Assembly (NCBI GenBank): GCA_951217055.1
Contig: OX578284.1
Location: forward strand, 42,621,467-42,685,466
Length of the DNA: 64,000 nt
Source: Gerris lacustris
Lineage: Eukaryota > Arthropoda > Insecta > Hemiptera > Gerridae
Direction of reading: 5' to 3'
A model generated the notes under the pieces. It was not told the origin of the DNA. It worked only from the letters and a program-made list of their open reading frames with translations, and made no database searches. The position numbers and the translations under genes were made by a program. Below are positions 1 through 11,879 of the stretch, in pieces; the stretch's first letter is position 1, and each line of letters begins with the position of its first letter.

Positions 1-2130
1 GATGTCTAAAATAGAACCCGTGGCTGACTTGAAGGAGTTGTGTGGTCGAGAGTCGCTTGGTGGCATAATTTTGCTTGATTTATACACGAGAGATTATATC
101 TATTTGTAAAACTGTTCATTTGCATATTTTATATATTTAAGAGATTATAAATGTATCATTTGTACACAGTTGATATTATCACAGTTGATATATTGAAGAG
201 TTGATATTATCCATGTGAACAGTACTACAGTGTAAGGTTTTAGGAGGAAGATGCTGCTGAACGTCGTGTACTCTGAGTTTTTAGTCGAAGGAAAAAGGAA
301 AGGGATAACAGTTATATACAGATTTAACCTATAGGGGTGCCGCTGCAATAGTTTATGCACTTGAGAAATCGTCAAAGCTTCACTTATATCCTTCTAACTC
401 ACACCAAACAAAAACGAATTTATATTTGTAACCTCTCTTTGTTTATAACCTTTTCTGTCGACCGCTGCCTTCAACCACCCTTTTCGGAAACAAAAATTAT
501 TTTAAGCCGCCATGACACTAACCACAACAAACCGCCGGTCGACCTAGAGGTTGACCGGGTAGTGTTTCCGAACCCACACTAAAGAATATTATTTTATAAT
601 AATATTGGAAAATTAGATTGACTTTTTATACAATGTTTATAACCTGTCATTTATATAACCCTTCATATAAATTAAATCAGAGGTAAGACAATGTTGTAAA
701 AAGAAATAAAAAATAAATCAACTAACAAAAATAAGGAAATAGAAGGGAGTTATTCACTTTTTCATGTAAATTTATATTGTGCATAGTGGGGGGGGGGGGG
801 GGGGGGGGGTGGTAAAAGTAGGGATGTGGGAAGACATACCATGCAGTAAAGCAACAATGTACGTAAATCTTCTCCCAATGGAAAACATGGCATTATCGAT
901 CCAGTAAATACTTAATAACTTCGGTTCTACTCAATATTTTGTTGATAAAACAAAGCTTCAAACATGCACCACATTTTAGCGCATACAACAAGTTTTTAAA
1001 CACAATTTAGTTAGTTTTTAGATATACATTTCCAGAAAGTTTCAATTCTCTGAAATAATTAAAATGTATAAAATTGTTAACAACAGTTTTTCATTTGAAA
1101 TATTTGACCTTATAATTCTAAACCAATTATTTTGCATGATAATAGAAAAACTTTATTCCACAGTGAAAAAGCTTAGGTAATGTTAATTTATTTTGTTGAT
1201 TCAAATTGTTATTATTATATTTTATTATTTTGCTTCCAAGCTTACCGAAGGTAACAGAAGCCATGTGATAATTATGAAAAACGAGCATTTTTAGGGTTCA
1301 TAGGCATAACCAAGGACCCTTATAGAGTTTCCTGCGTGTGTCTGTCTGTCCGTCCTTCCACCTGTTGTCTACTCTCACGTGGCTACTCATTTCGTCACTT
1401 TAAATTTGGCATATATGTGTATAGTACCTACCCACACGTTTTAAAAATATAGTAACTTAAAAAAATTTAAGAAAAGGTTACTAAATCGCAGGTTATGAAC
1501 TCTCCCGCATCGTTCATTTTTATATATTTAAGCGTAATATTCAGCTAAATATTTATATATTTTTTAAAAATACCTTTTAAAATTAGTTATAATTATAAAA
1601 CTAATTTTATTTATTTTACAGTGATTATTAAAATAAAATTGAAATAAAAAACAGCTGTTAATAAAAAAAGTGGCAACACTGAATTCGTTTTGACTTTGTT
1701 TTGTTTTAACTTAATGACTCAAACCCTCAAACCTTCGTATTTTTACAACTTTCATTTCTTTAAATCTTTTATCTATTAAAAAAGGAATATAATAATTAGT
1801 GCAATTTTTCTGCCGTTAGATAAATTAGTGAATCTAACTATGCAGCAAAGGAAACATTCCTGACTCGTTTAAAGATTACTTACTTTGGTTACACCTTAGC
1901 AGATAATTAACATTTTCCTGCCTCGGCTTTAACTCGTCAGTCAAAATGTAATTTTCCTGACTTGGCTTCGCCTCGTCAGTAAATTCGTTTAGCCTATCCT
2001 CGCCATCGGCTCGAAACTAAAACTTAAAAAACTTGACAGCAAAATTCAATTTTGCTGCCTAGTAACATAAATAACTATTTTTTGGTTTGACATTTTTTGC
2101 TTTTTCTATTTCTTCTAGAGTTTTATGTTC
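1..2130. other. Intronic stretch, no gene recognised
   Basis: Presumed intron of the receptor gene, because the first visible exon encodes TM4 and the exons for TM1-TM3 must lie upstream. It holds AT-rich unique-looking sequence, a 22-base G run at 788-809, and a fragment of the dispersed family described at 44238 (about 1232-1290, with the GCTTCC...GGTAACAGAAGC head). No open frame here has a recognisable domain. Confidence 0.6.
788..809. repeat. Poly-G run (22 G)
   Basis: Uninterrupted G run. Its length in the assembly is probably unreliable, since long homopolymers are error-prone. Confidence 0.95.
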
Positions 2131-2420
2131 CATTTTTTTTTTTTTTCAAATATTTCCTTCTTGGAAAGAGTTACAAGGACATTTGTTGTTGTTGTTGTAT
2201 TTTGGTTGGGGTTTTGGCAAGGTTGTCTGCTTACTCGTTCCCTTTAATTTCTTGATGTGAGTTGACCCATATAAATCTATTTCTTTCATCTTTCCTGTCA
2301 TTTCTGTTGTTTAATATATTCATGAAGATGAGACCCATGTGGCCATGTGTGTAGTGTATGAAATATTGTCCAGTTTTTCAAGAACCCCTCCTGGTTGTCA
2401 CCTGGTATGTGACATATTGT
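2131..2420 (-). pseudogene. Decayed non-LTR retrotransposon 3' end (RNase H fragment)
   Basis: Reading the minus strand from about 2300 down to 2180 gives RFIWVNSHQEIKGNE, a stop, then ADNLAK. This matches the WVPSHxGIxGNExAD-LAK signature at the C-terminus of RNase H domains in several insect LINE clades. A T run at 2133-2146 is the poly-A tail expected at the 3' end of a minus-strand copy. The frame is broken and only the tail end is recognisable; the upstream limit is a guess. Confidence 0.65.
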
Positions 2421-2953
2421 GCATTTGAAATAGTTATTTTGTAATGTTTTAATGTATTCTAGTACTTGTAAAATGGCTAAACTTTATGATGTATATATAC
2501 TATCTTGTCTAGTGCAGGAGTAGGAGATGCCTCGTTTTAATTTTGGTTCATAATTTAAATTTATTTTGTTCATAATTGGTTCATTATTGTTATTTTGATT
2601 CTCCTGTCAATATGCTGTATATTTGTTTCTTGTAGGTGTAATGATATCTTATGGATAACTATACGTTCACTATGGTGATCTTGTCATTATGTTATTTTAT
2701 GGTATTGTTATTGTTACATGGTGAAGTTGTAATTATTCATAGGAGGCTATTGGCCTGAAGGCTAAGCAGCCCAAAAATAAAAATAAAAATTAACAGTAAG
2801 TTTGGGAATAAGTATAAGTATAGTTGGTTGTTGATATGTTTTCATAATTAATTGAAATTATTAAAATTAAAATATATATGGGTATGTGAATATCATTAAA
2901 TGTTTACATGTCCATAGTATTATGTTATTTGTAGAATATTGCATACTATTTGA

Positions 2954-2985
<32 letters not shown>

Positions 2986-3206
2986 TTATAGGTATTCATC
3001 ATATTTAAATTATTTGTTAAGTAAAGTGCATTTGTACGACTAGCCTTCAAGTAATTGGAAATAATAACATATAAAATTAAATTAAATATTAGTTATTTTG
3101 GCATTTTTTTTTTTGTACTTTATTACATTTAGTCCATTGCGATTGGTAATACTAATAACAATGTTAATAATGTAATTTCAAAAATCAAATAAACTACTAA
3201 ATAAAA

Positions 3207-3812
3207 TCATTTTTTCCGTGGTAGGCTGTGAAATAGTAACTTTAGAGCCTAAAAAACATAGCTATAATCCATTTCTTCATTACGTGGACTTAACATTTTT
3301 TTTCATTACTCCTAGCTGTAAAGAAACAATTTTTTACGTCCTAGGACAGAAAAAATATTTCTTTACAGCTGGTAGTTATCAAAACTTCCGTTTTTAGCGC
3401 TGCAATCTTTGTAGAAATGCTTCTTAGTACGATTAAAATCCGCTAGATGTCAATGCGTTTTATTTATTTTTTCTTATAGTGTAACCTCTTTTTAAGGTTT
3501 CTTCTTTTTAAATCTTAAGTATGAACTAATATTTGTTATTATTATATTGATTATTGGGCTAATTCGGATTGTACGTGCCCTCATCGAGTTGGACCTCTAC
3601 CTGGTTTATACACAGGAGGGTTGTTTTTCTTCAGAAAATGAGCGGTGCGGAGCGGCTATAGAAAATTCAAGGGTACACAAAATTAAGGTTTTTAATTTAA
3701 TATGCGGGATTTTATCACCTAACCTCAAAGTGGGGGCACGTACAATCCGAATTTACCTGATTATTGATTAATATTTAATGTTTTTTTATTGTCTGCTACC
3801 ACGGAAAAAAAA
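3207..3812. mobile_element. TIR element interrupted by a MITE
   Basis: TTTTTTCCGTGGTAG near 3208-3225 is the reverse complement of CTACCACGGAAAAAA near 3795-3810. Part of the left arm (GGCTGTGAAATAGTAAC) is echoed in inverted form in the palindrome just to the right. A further inverted pair (AGCTGTAAAGAAA / TTTCTTTACAGCT) lies at 3315-3372. No coding capacity is seen. Boundaries are approximate and I found no clear target duplication. Confidence 0.5.
3557..3757. mobile_element. 201-bp MITE with 9-bp target duplication
   Basis: The termini are inverted repeats of about 24 bp sharing AATTCGGATTGTACGTGCCC. The insertion is flanked by TGATTATTG at 3548-3556 and again at 3758-3766. An 8-bp duplication is also possible if one terminal base is assigned differently. 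The open frame through it is incidental. It lies inside the larger TIR element at 3207-3812, so it inserted later. Confidence 0.8.
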
Positions 3813-3827
3813 CCATATGCTACACGA

Positions 3828-3879
3828 CTGTGAAGTGAGTTTTTTCTTTACCGCGGTAAAGAAAAAACTCACTTCACAG
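3828..3879. repeat. Perfect 52-bp palindrome
   Basis: Each 26-base arm (CTGTGAAGTGAG, six T, CTTTACCG) is the exact reverse complement of the other, centred on CCGCGG with no spacer. The core resembles the palindrome at 16322-16377 (TTCTTTACCGCG...GGTAAAGAA), suggesting a shared mobile family. Confidence 0.95.
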
Positions 3880-3974
3880 CCTAGTAACATAATATACAAT
3901 TATTGACGCTAGAATTAATAGTTATATAGTCACTTTTTATTTATTTATTTATTTTTTCCATTTTTGTGTTTCAG

Positions 3975-4120
3975 GTCTGCCAGGTGTGGTTATACTGATA
4001 TGGTCGATTGCTCAGATATTTATTAGAGATCTTCAAAGCAGTGAAGAAAGAAACGATGAATCAGATATAACCAATAAACCAATGCATTTTGATGCAACGG
4101 ACATGGAAGATTCCATGGAT
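3975..4120 (+). CDS. Class B GPCR exon: TM4 and start of extracellular loop 2
   Basis: Internal exon of a secretin-family receptor, probably the insect DH44 (CRF-like diuretic hormone) receptor. It follows a TTTCAG acceptor, starts with two bases that complete a codon (phase 1 intron upstream), reads GLPGVVILIWSIAQIFI, which fits the TM4 GWGLPxxxVxxW pattern, and ends in frame at a GTAAGT donor. After TM4 comes an acidic stretch (DLQSSEERNDESDIT...DATDMEDSMD), the first half of extracellular loop 2, apparently longer than in most class B receptors. The next exon supplies the loop cysteine. A 59-bp minisatellite begins about 37 bp past the donor. Confidence 0.85.
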
Positions 4121-4156
4121 GTAAGTAACCTGTTATTGATTCGTTATTTCTTTCTC

Positions 4157-5186
4157 TTAATGACATTTACAATACAACATTTGTGGAATTGGAGTAGCTT
4201 TGTGGTTAGCGTACCTGTAAACTTTTAACAGCATAACATTTGGAGTATAGGTGTATCCATGTGGTCAGCGTACCTGTAAACTCTTAACAACACAACATTC
4301 GGGAAATCGGTGTAGCAGTGAGGTTAGTGTAGGTACCTGTAAACTCTTAACAACAAAATCTTTGGGAAATCGATGTAGCCGTGTCGTAAGCGTTTCTGTA
4401 AACTCTTAACAACACAACATTTGGTGCATCGGTGTAGCCGTGTCGTAAGCGTATCTGTAAAATCTTAACAACACAACATTTGGTGTATCGGTGTAGCCGT
4501 GTCGTAAGCGTATCTGTAAACTCTTAACAACACAACATTTGGTGTATCGGTGTAGCCGTGTCGTAAGCGTATCTGTAAACTCTTAACAACACAACATTTG
4601 GTGTATGGGTGTAGCCGTGTCGTAAGCGTATCTGTAAACTCTTAACAACACAACATTTGGTGTATCGGTGTAGCCGTGTCGTAAGCGTATCTGTAAACTC
4701 TTAACAACACAACATTTGGTGTATCGGTGTAGCCATGTCGTAAGCGAATCTGTAAACTCTTAACAACACAACATTTGGTGTATCGGTGTAGCCGTGTCGT
4801 AAGCGTATCTGTAAACTCTTAACAACACAACATTTGGTGTATCGGTGTAGCCGTGTCGTAAGCGTATCTGTAAACTCTTAACAACACAACATTTGGTGTA
4901 TCGGTGTAGCCATGTCGTAAGCGAATCTGTAAACTCTTAACAACACAACATTTGGTGTATCGGTGTAGCCGTGTCGTAAGCGTATCTGTAAACTCTTAAC
5001 AACACAACATTTGGGAAATCGGTGTAGCAGTGAGGTTAGTGTAGGTATCTGTAAACTCTTAACAACAAAACATTTGCGAAATCGATGTAGTCGTGTCGTA
5101 AGCGTATCTGTAAACTCTTAACAACACAACATTTGGTGTATCGGTGTAGCCGTGTCGTTAGCGTATCTGTAAACTTTTAATAATAA
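4157..5186. repeat. 59-bp minisatellite, about 17 copies
   Basis: Tandem units of 59 bp contain GTGTAGCCGTGTCGTAAGCG and CTGTAAACTCTTAACAAC. Central units are almost identical. Outer units are diverged, and a GGAAATCGGTGTAGCAGTGAGG variant occurs near both ends (about 4300 and 5015). The GCCATGTCGTAAGCGAATC variant recurs three units apart (about 4733 and 4912), a small higher-order repeat. It lies at the start of the 23-kb intron. Confidence 0.95.
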
Positions 5187-7271
5187 ATGTGTATTAACCA
5201 AATACAGACCAAATATAGCGATGCCCTAAAAAACCATCCCTCAAAAGCAAGGAGTTAAAAAAAATTTAAACGGAAATGTTTAATGCGTGTTAAATGAAAG
5301 AGCCCTGAGGGTCAAATATATATTAGGATAATTTTTGTATCTATTCATCTTTGCACCCCTTTATTTTTTATTTTAATAAATCTACGAAAAAAATCACAGT
5401 TATACTTTACACAAAAACAAAAAAAAAAGAAACATGTTTAAAGGAATATTTTATGTGTTTGGGTACTGAAAGCCAATTTTTTGTCAACTTAATTATTATT
5501 ACCAACTGGGGCACCAATTGATTCTTCAAATATTCAAGTCTTTAACAAACTTGTTGAATCCATTTACATATGTTTATGTCCGTTTATTCTGATACTATCT
5601 TTTACACTCAAAACTAAAACATTTTACGAGAAGTCCTCAGTTGAATAATTTAAAGAAGAAAATTCACTTTGATTGTATTGTAACCTAGTAAATAACAATG
5701 TAGAGTAAAATAACAATGTTTTCACTGCAGAGTTTGAAGTGATACAGAGGTTTAGCATATTAAGAAATTTAATAAAGCTAGGAGACTTGTTTTCACCCTG
5801 TTACCTAGACGAGAAGCTAGGTCATAGTTGGAACTAAAGCAATTTATTTATATTACAGCTACAAACTAGTTTTGAATACAGAATCAGCTTTAACTGTGTG
5901 TCATTTCAATAACTCAGACTATTGTTGTTTTGTTACCAATTTTACCGGTTGAATCTTTTACCTATGATAATATTGTTATTGAAAGGTGGTTTTGAAAATT
6001 AGATTTACTTACAGACCAAGTTGAATTCCTGGGTAAACGTTTATACAAATAATAATTTAAATACCTACATAGTAAATTTGTTTTAGAAATTCATGTTAGA
6101 TCGTGTTCTTTATATAATCTAATTTCAATGACTTGCGTGTCAGCTTTCTCGGAAAGCAGGGAAATACATATTATACGCCATTGAAATTTAACAGTATCAC
6201 GTAAGCTGTATTATACACGGTATATGATTTACACTTTAGTTAGAAATAGATGCGCAAAATTGATTTGCGTTTCAGTTTCAACTACATTAGCTGGGTTGTA
6301 TATTTTAAGCTATTTTTTTTAGTTGTATATTTTTAAGAAAATATAAACTAATAATATAAGGTTGAAAAATAATGTTGAGACTATTTGAAACTTATAATGG
6401 TTTTCTTGTATTACCGATTCTTGGGCTCAAAACGTGTAAATCCATGAAAAATCTGGACATTTCATTTTCGAGTTATCACAATACTTTCTCTCTACAAGTA
6501 CTAACTAATTGAAAGAAAAAGTAAAAATACTAATATTAAAATTCTGATTTCAGTTTATTTGTGACATTTATAATAATTGATTTTAGAATATGGAAAAAAT
6601 TAGTCCCCTATATCAAGTTACTTTGAATTGAAATGAAAATATATTTAATTTTGCTGTGAGCAGCTCAGTAAATAAAATGTTAAAATCAAAATAATTTCAT
6701 CCCTTTCGGAGAACCAATTAGTACTTATTTCTCTCTAGATCAATTTAATTGGTATTTTCTAAAATTGTATAATATGTTTTGTTCATATTTGTATTGCTAA
6801 CGGAATAAATCCCAATAACAAAGCGAAACTTAGGAGTATAAAAAAAAGCGTGGGTGAAATCAACTTTATTTTTAAACATTTTATTTTTTTAAATATTAAG
6901 GTTATTTTTCTTTTTTTCAATTAGTATCGAAGTTTCGTTTAATTAAATGTTACAATAACCATCCGGCATAATTATTTAAATAATATTTTTCTTCTCAAGT
7001 GAAAATGAAAAATTCTTTTATATAAAATATAGATTTGAAAAATTCTAAAGTAATTATAGAAAAAACGAACAAACACGAAAAAGGTTGTATAAAAATAGAA
7101 ATCATAACCTGGCCCATGTTAAAGAAACAAACAATAATTTTATTTAAAAACATCTTTAAAATAAAACTTTTATTCGTATTCATATTCTTCTCAGCAAACC
7201 CTTTCATTTGATATCCATATCATGGGCTTGCTTAAAATAAGTTGATTATTAATATAATATTTTTAAAAACA
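5187..7271. other. Intronic stretch, no gene recognised
   Basis: AT-rich sequence with no domain-bearing frame. At 7155-7335 an 80-bp segment (TTTTATTCGTATT...CAGCAAACCCTTTCATTTGATA...CATATCATGGGC) occurs twice in tandem; the second copy forms the start of the MITE into which the BEL element inserted. Confidence 0.5.
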
Positions 7272-7427
7272 AGCTTTTATTCGTATTCTCAGCAAACCCT
7301 TTCATTTGATACCCATATCATGGGCGTGCTTAAAAAATAACTAGTCCACCATCTTGGGCTGTCCGCCATATTGGATTTAAAATGACGTCACTTAGCTAAC
7401 CAAGCATTGTCATCCAAACTAAACGTG

Positions 7428-7631
7428 TGTTGGGTTGAGTTTGGGGAAATTTTCCTTTTTGAAATCTTTATAATTTATAAATTTGTTTGTTTTATTTAAA
7501 AATATTTTTAAGAACAGGTTCTGTCATAAATAAAATAAAAAGGTCAGTGTCTTGATTGAACTTGAACGCTCGTGTTATAATTTAATTTAATTTAAAAAAT
7601 AAGTTATCTTGTAAGGATCGGGATTCTTACA
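7428..7631 (+). repeat. 5' LTR
   Basis: 204 bp, TGTTGGG...TTCTTACA. It contains AATAAAATAAAAAGG, a possible polyadenylation signal region. No difference from the 3' LTR was found by reading. Confidence 0.95.
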
Positions 7632-7636
7632 TTTTG

Positions 7637-7654
7637 TGGCGACCGTGACAAATA
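7637..7654 (+). promoter_or_regulatory. tRNA primer binding site (putative)
   Basis: TGGCGACCGTGACAAA begins with TGG (complement of tRNA CCA) five bases after the 5' LTR, the expected position for minus-strand priming. I did not identify the tRNA species. Confidence 0.6.
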
Positions 7655-7738
7655 AGTTGTTAGTACGTTAATGTTCAATAGTTTGAAACATACTATTATT
7701 TTTTTGGTTTTGAATTGGAATTCAGAAATTCTTCTAGT

Positions 7739-10700
7739 ATGGAAAAAATTAAGAAGTCTCGTGCAGTTGCAAGAGCAGGAGTGACCAAGCAGGTAAATCA
7801 TTTGTACGAACTCTTGGGCAGAGAGAATGTCTCCAGTCAAGAAGTTCAAGTTTGCTTTGAAGTATTAAGTGAAAAATACAGTAAATTAAGAATTTTAGAT
7901 GAAGCAGTGTATCAAGAGCTTTTGGAAGTGGACAGTTCTGAAGAAGATTTAGTTTTGGAATGTGACAGTTGTGACAACTATGCGAATTTATTAGAACTTA
8001 TTCCCGACTGTCTATTGAGATTCAGGGAAGGGAAAATTGGTTTAGTGGCAGATATTAAACAAGCTTTCTTACAAATTAGTATTAGGCCACAGGATCGTGA
8101 TGCACTTAGATTTTTATGGTGGAAAGATTATAGTAAACGTATTCTTAAAATATACAGACATGCTCGTGTTGTTTTTGGAGTAATATGTAGTCCGTTCCTA
8201 TTAGGGGCTGTAATTGGGTACCATCTGCAGAAAATTTTAAATGCTGAAAAGTGTAAATATAATAAAAATGTCATAGAAAAACTTAAAAAGTCCTTTTATG
8301 TTGATAACGCTATTGTTAGTGTTGATACATTAGATGAATTTAATTATTTCATTGAGAATGCTAGGGAAGCTATGAGAGAGGGTGGTTTTGACCTAAGGGG
8401 TTGGGAGTCCTCAAATAATATAGGTATCATTGATGAGGTATCAGATGAGACTAAAGTTTTAGGACTAAAATGGGATAAAGGCAAAGACACTTTCAGAGTT
8501 AATGTAAACCGCGTTAAGGGTAATTTTACTGGAAAGGTGACTAAGAGAGTTATCTTATCCATCGCAAACAAGGTTTTTGATCCCATTGGGTTTTTAGCTC
8601 CTGTAGTTTTGATACCTAAGTTACTGTTTCAAGAAGCGTGCACAGAACAGAGTAGCTGGGAGGTAGAGGTTAGTGACAAAATTAAGAAGGCGTTTTTAAG
8701 TTGGTTAGATGATTTTAATTTATTAGATAATGTTCATCTTCCTAGATGGATAGGGTTTTCTCAAAGTAATGAAAATAGTATTCATATATTCTGTGATGCT
8801 AGTCAGGATGCATATGCTACTGTAGCATTTCTAAGGTCGGCCAGTGGCTTTGCTTGTTCATTAAGTTTGTTAGCGTGTAGGTCGAGAATAACTCCTATTA
8901 AGAGACTTAGTATTCCGCGTTTAGAGCTCATGGCCGCACTGATAGGTGCTAGGTTAGGTGAATCTATACGTAAAGTGTTAAACTGGAATAATGTGCCGAT
9001 CTATTATTGGTCGGATTCAACAACAGTAATCGCTTGGTTAGTTAGAGAAGTTAATTGGAGTGTTTTTGTAAGAAATCGTGTAAAAGAAATCAGGAAACTA
9101 ACTGAAATAAAGAACTGGAGATTTGTAAAGGGAAAGTTAAATCCAGCAGATTTTCCATCGAGGGGTGGTGGTGTTAGGCAGTTACTCAAGGACCGATGGT
9201 GGGAGGGACCGGCTTGGTTAAAGGAGTCTGTTGATAGTTGGTTAGGTCCCACTGTAGTAGAGTGCGATGAGAATCTTGTGTGTGCTGAAAAGGAGGTAAT
9301 TAATGTCGCGTCGATAAATATGTCTAATGCAAAATTTTACTTACACGAGATTCAAAATTTTAATCAACTTTGTAGAGTGATAGGATGGTGTTTTAGGTTT
9401 GTAAACAATAGTCGAACAGTTAAAGAAAATCGTGTTCTCACAGAGGAACTTAGTGCGAATGAAATAGAACAGTCAGAGTTAGGTTTAGTAAAATGGGTCC
9501 AAGTAGAATCCTTTGTAGGACTAAAAGATAAGAGTATTATGTCTTTAAGACCATTTTTAGACGAGAAAGGGATAATTAGAATAAAAACACCTATTGATAA
9601 GCGGGACGATACTGTGGATTTTTAGAAATCCTATTTTGCTTCCAGCTAAGCATCCAGCTGTAGCTACACTCATTCGACATGTTCATCTTAATAATATGCA
9701 TGCTGGGGCACAGTTAGTATTAAATACCCTTAGAGAAAAGTATTGGATACTTGGTGGGAGGAGAACAGTTAGAACTGTAATATATAAATGTGTACGGTGC
9801 AAGCGTTTTTCATCTAAAAACGTAACTACAGAGCCTGCAGCCTTACCTAGGAACAGAGTGAGAGATGCAGACCCATTTGAGGTTACTGGTGTGGATTTTG
9901 CAGGACCTTTGTTTCTTAAAGGCGGAAAAAAGAGTTGGATTGCGTTATTTACTTGTGCGGTGTTTAGAGCCGTACATCTTGAATTAGTTGGTTCATTATC
10001 TACTGAGGCATTCTTGCTAGCAATGCGTAGGTTCATTGCACGCAGGGGAAGGCCAAGTACCATCTACAGTGATAATGGTACTAATTTTTTAGGGACAGAT
10101 AATGCTTTTAATGATGTAAACTGGGGAGAGATAGAAAAATTCAGTGCAGATAGGAGAATTAGATGGATATTCAACCCACCAACTGGGAGCTGGTGGGGAG
10201 GATGGTGGGAGCGCCTGATTCGGATGATGAAAGACTTGTTGCGTCGAGGGTTGGGGAGGGCCTCATTAAATCAGATAGAAATGGTCACGGTTTTATGTGA
10301 CTGTGAAGCCATTATGAATTCTAGACCGCTGACTTATGTGTCGGATGACGTTAATGATTTTGTCCCTCTGACACCTGACTTCCTTATCCATGGTATAAGA
10401 ATGAGCTATGGTACACCTGATATAGACCAACTTAATGAAAAATCTTTGAAATCGCGGGTTAGATACCAGCAAAAAATGTTATTTAACCTCAGGGAAAGAT
10501 TTCGAAAGGAATACCTGGGGCAGCTAGTACATCGTGCGAAAGGGTATAGGTTTGGATCCAGTGTCAAAGTAGGGGATGTTGTGTTGGTTGGCCAAGACAA
10601 CATTAAGAGGATCGATTGGCCACTTGCTCGTATTGTTGAGTTACTGACAGGGTCTGATGGAGTAACGAGAGTAGTCCGCCTGAGGTTTGCAAATGGAAGT

Positions 10701-10835
10701 GAGCTGGTCCGGCCTGTACAAAGAGTGTACCCTCTTGAAATAAATGCAGAAGACAGCGCGGTCATTGAAGAAAGTCGAAAGTTGGGGACACCTGTGAGTT
10801 GTTCCAGCAACTCAGGTGGGAGTATGTTGGGTTGA
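7739..10835 (+). pseudogene. BEL/Pao gag-pol fusion: Gag-like start, RT, RNase H, integrase (frameshifted)
   Basis: From the ATG at 7739 a 628-residue frame runs to a stop at 9623-9625. Residues 1-83 look like the start of a BEL Gag; at about residue 84 the frame passes directly into RT (IPDCLLRF, GLVADIKQAFLQI with catalytic D105, YVDN at 187-190). RNase H follows (HIFCDAS with D353, then LELMAAL and YYWSDSTTVIAWL), then the SRGGG...WWEGPAWL linker. The frame shifts near 9594-9622; the next frame continues through RNPILLPAKHP, an HHCC zinc finger (RHVHLNNMHAG, CVRC) and integrase DDE motifs (VDFAGPL, YSDNGTNF, WWERLIR) to a stop at 10833-10835 inside the 3' LTR. Protease and most of Gag are missing, apparently removed by an in-frame deletion. 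The frameshift makes it unlikely to give a full polyprotein. Confidence 0.9.
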
Positions 10836-11028
10836 GTTTGGGGAAATTTTCCTTTTTGAAATCTTTATAATTTATAAATTTGTTTGTTTTATTTAAAAAT
10901 ATTTTTAAGAACAGGTTCTGTCATAAATAAAATAAAAAGGTCAGTGTCTTGATTGAACTTGAACGCTCGTGTTATAATTTAATTTAATTTAAAAAATAAG
11001 TTATCTTGTAAGGATCGGGATTCTTACA
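10825..11028 (+). repeat. 3' LTR
   Basis: Same 204-bp length as the 5' LTR and no difference found. A short purine-rich tract (AGGTGGGAG) precedes it and may serve as the polypurine tract. The integrase frame ends 11 bases inside it. Confidence 0.95.
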
Positions 11029-11689
11029 ACGTGTATGCAAAATTTCAATTCAATCGGTTGAGGATAACTGCTTTAAAATTTAGTTGCAAGATTTGTCCCG
11101 AACATACATACAAATATTGCAAGTTAAATAAAAGCTTGTAAAATAAAATAAACTGTAAATACTCAACAAAAAAATAAATGAAGTGGGATTTATATTTCGC
11201 ACATTCTAATAGGTTGTGAGTTATATTTTCTTCTTTTTCCGGACATTTATAACATATAGGTGAATCACTTAGTCCTATCTATAATTGCATTGAATGCATG
11301 GTAACATCTATCAATTTTGATTATAGCCGTATGTAGTAATTTTACTTTCCAAAACTATGGTTTAAAGTTTAAGGGGAACTTTTTTGCCAATTGATTTGAC
11401 ATTTTTTTAAGGGAGGAAACATTAACATTCTACCCTAGTTTATAGGTAGGAATGGATCCTATTACAGCCTAGTTGTGAAAATGAGGGAGAAAAGTGAGTA
11501 CTAAATAAGAAAGTAATTAGCTTAAGATAATAATACTGACATTATTTTAAGAAATAATAAAATAATATGATTTCTAAACAGTAGAGACAACTAATTTTTC
11601 TTTTTAAAAAAATCAGTGTTGCACGAATCGCACTTTTAATTTTCCGTAGATTTTTTCCCCCCTATAAGATGATATAAAACTTTTTACTT

Positions 11690-11860
11690 TTCCTCGCCTA
11701 TGGTAGAAAATAGTTATTTGTGCAACTTGTGCGCAAAGTGGCACTTTGCTACACTCGAGAGAAATATTTACGCACGAGCCTCAGGCGAGGGCGGAAAGGT
11801 TACTCGAGTGCAGCAAAGACACTTTAAGCTCGAGTTGCTCATTACCTTTACCAACAGTTA
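11690..11860. mobile_element. MITE-like imperfect inverted repeat with CTCGAG motifs
   Basis: The left arm GTGCAACTTGTGCGCAAAGT...CTTTGCTACACTCGAG matches the reverse complement of the right arm (GAGCAACTCGAG...TCTTTGCTGCACTCGAG) across about 40 bp. The element at 15903-16045 has a similar layout. It is non-coding. Confidence 0.6.
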
Positions 11861-11879
11861 GTTTTTAATCTGTAAATAA

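Larger units (their letters stand above)
7428..11028 (+). mobile_element. BEL/Pao LTR retrotransposon, internally deleted, 3,601 bp
   Basis: Two 204-bp direct repeats beginning TG and ending CA bound the element, flanked by the 5-bp duplication ACGTG (7423-7427 and 11029-11033). The inside encodes RT, RNase H and integrase of BEL/Pao type but lacks most of gag and the protease. Full-length insect BEL/Pao elements are usually about 6-7 kb, so this is a deletion derivative. I found no difference between the LTRs, implying a recent insertion that must have been mobilised in trans. Confidence 0.95.
7272..11137. mobile_element. MITE split by the BEL/Pao insertion
   Basis: The left part (7272-7427) and right part (11034-11137) join into one element of roughly 260 bp with ACAAGCTTTTAT / ATAAAAGCTTGT termini. 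A second, uninterrupted copy at 33692-33880 reads straight across the breakpoint (ATTGTCATACAAACTAAACGT then ATGCAAAATTT), confirming the empty-site structure. Both contain CCATATTGGATTTA and ATGACGTCAC. Confidence 0.75.

Noticed and set aside
3547..3771. 74-residue frame
   Set aside because: It lies exactly on the MITE, and its start and end are the two inverted termini.
4157..5186. CRISPR-like array
   Set aside because: The 59-bp units are contiguous with no unique spacers and sit in a eukaryotic intron.
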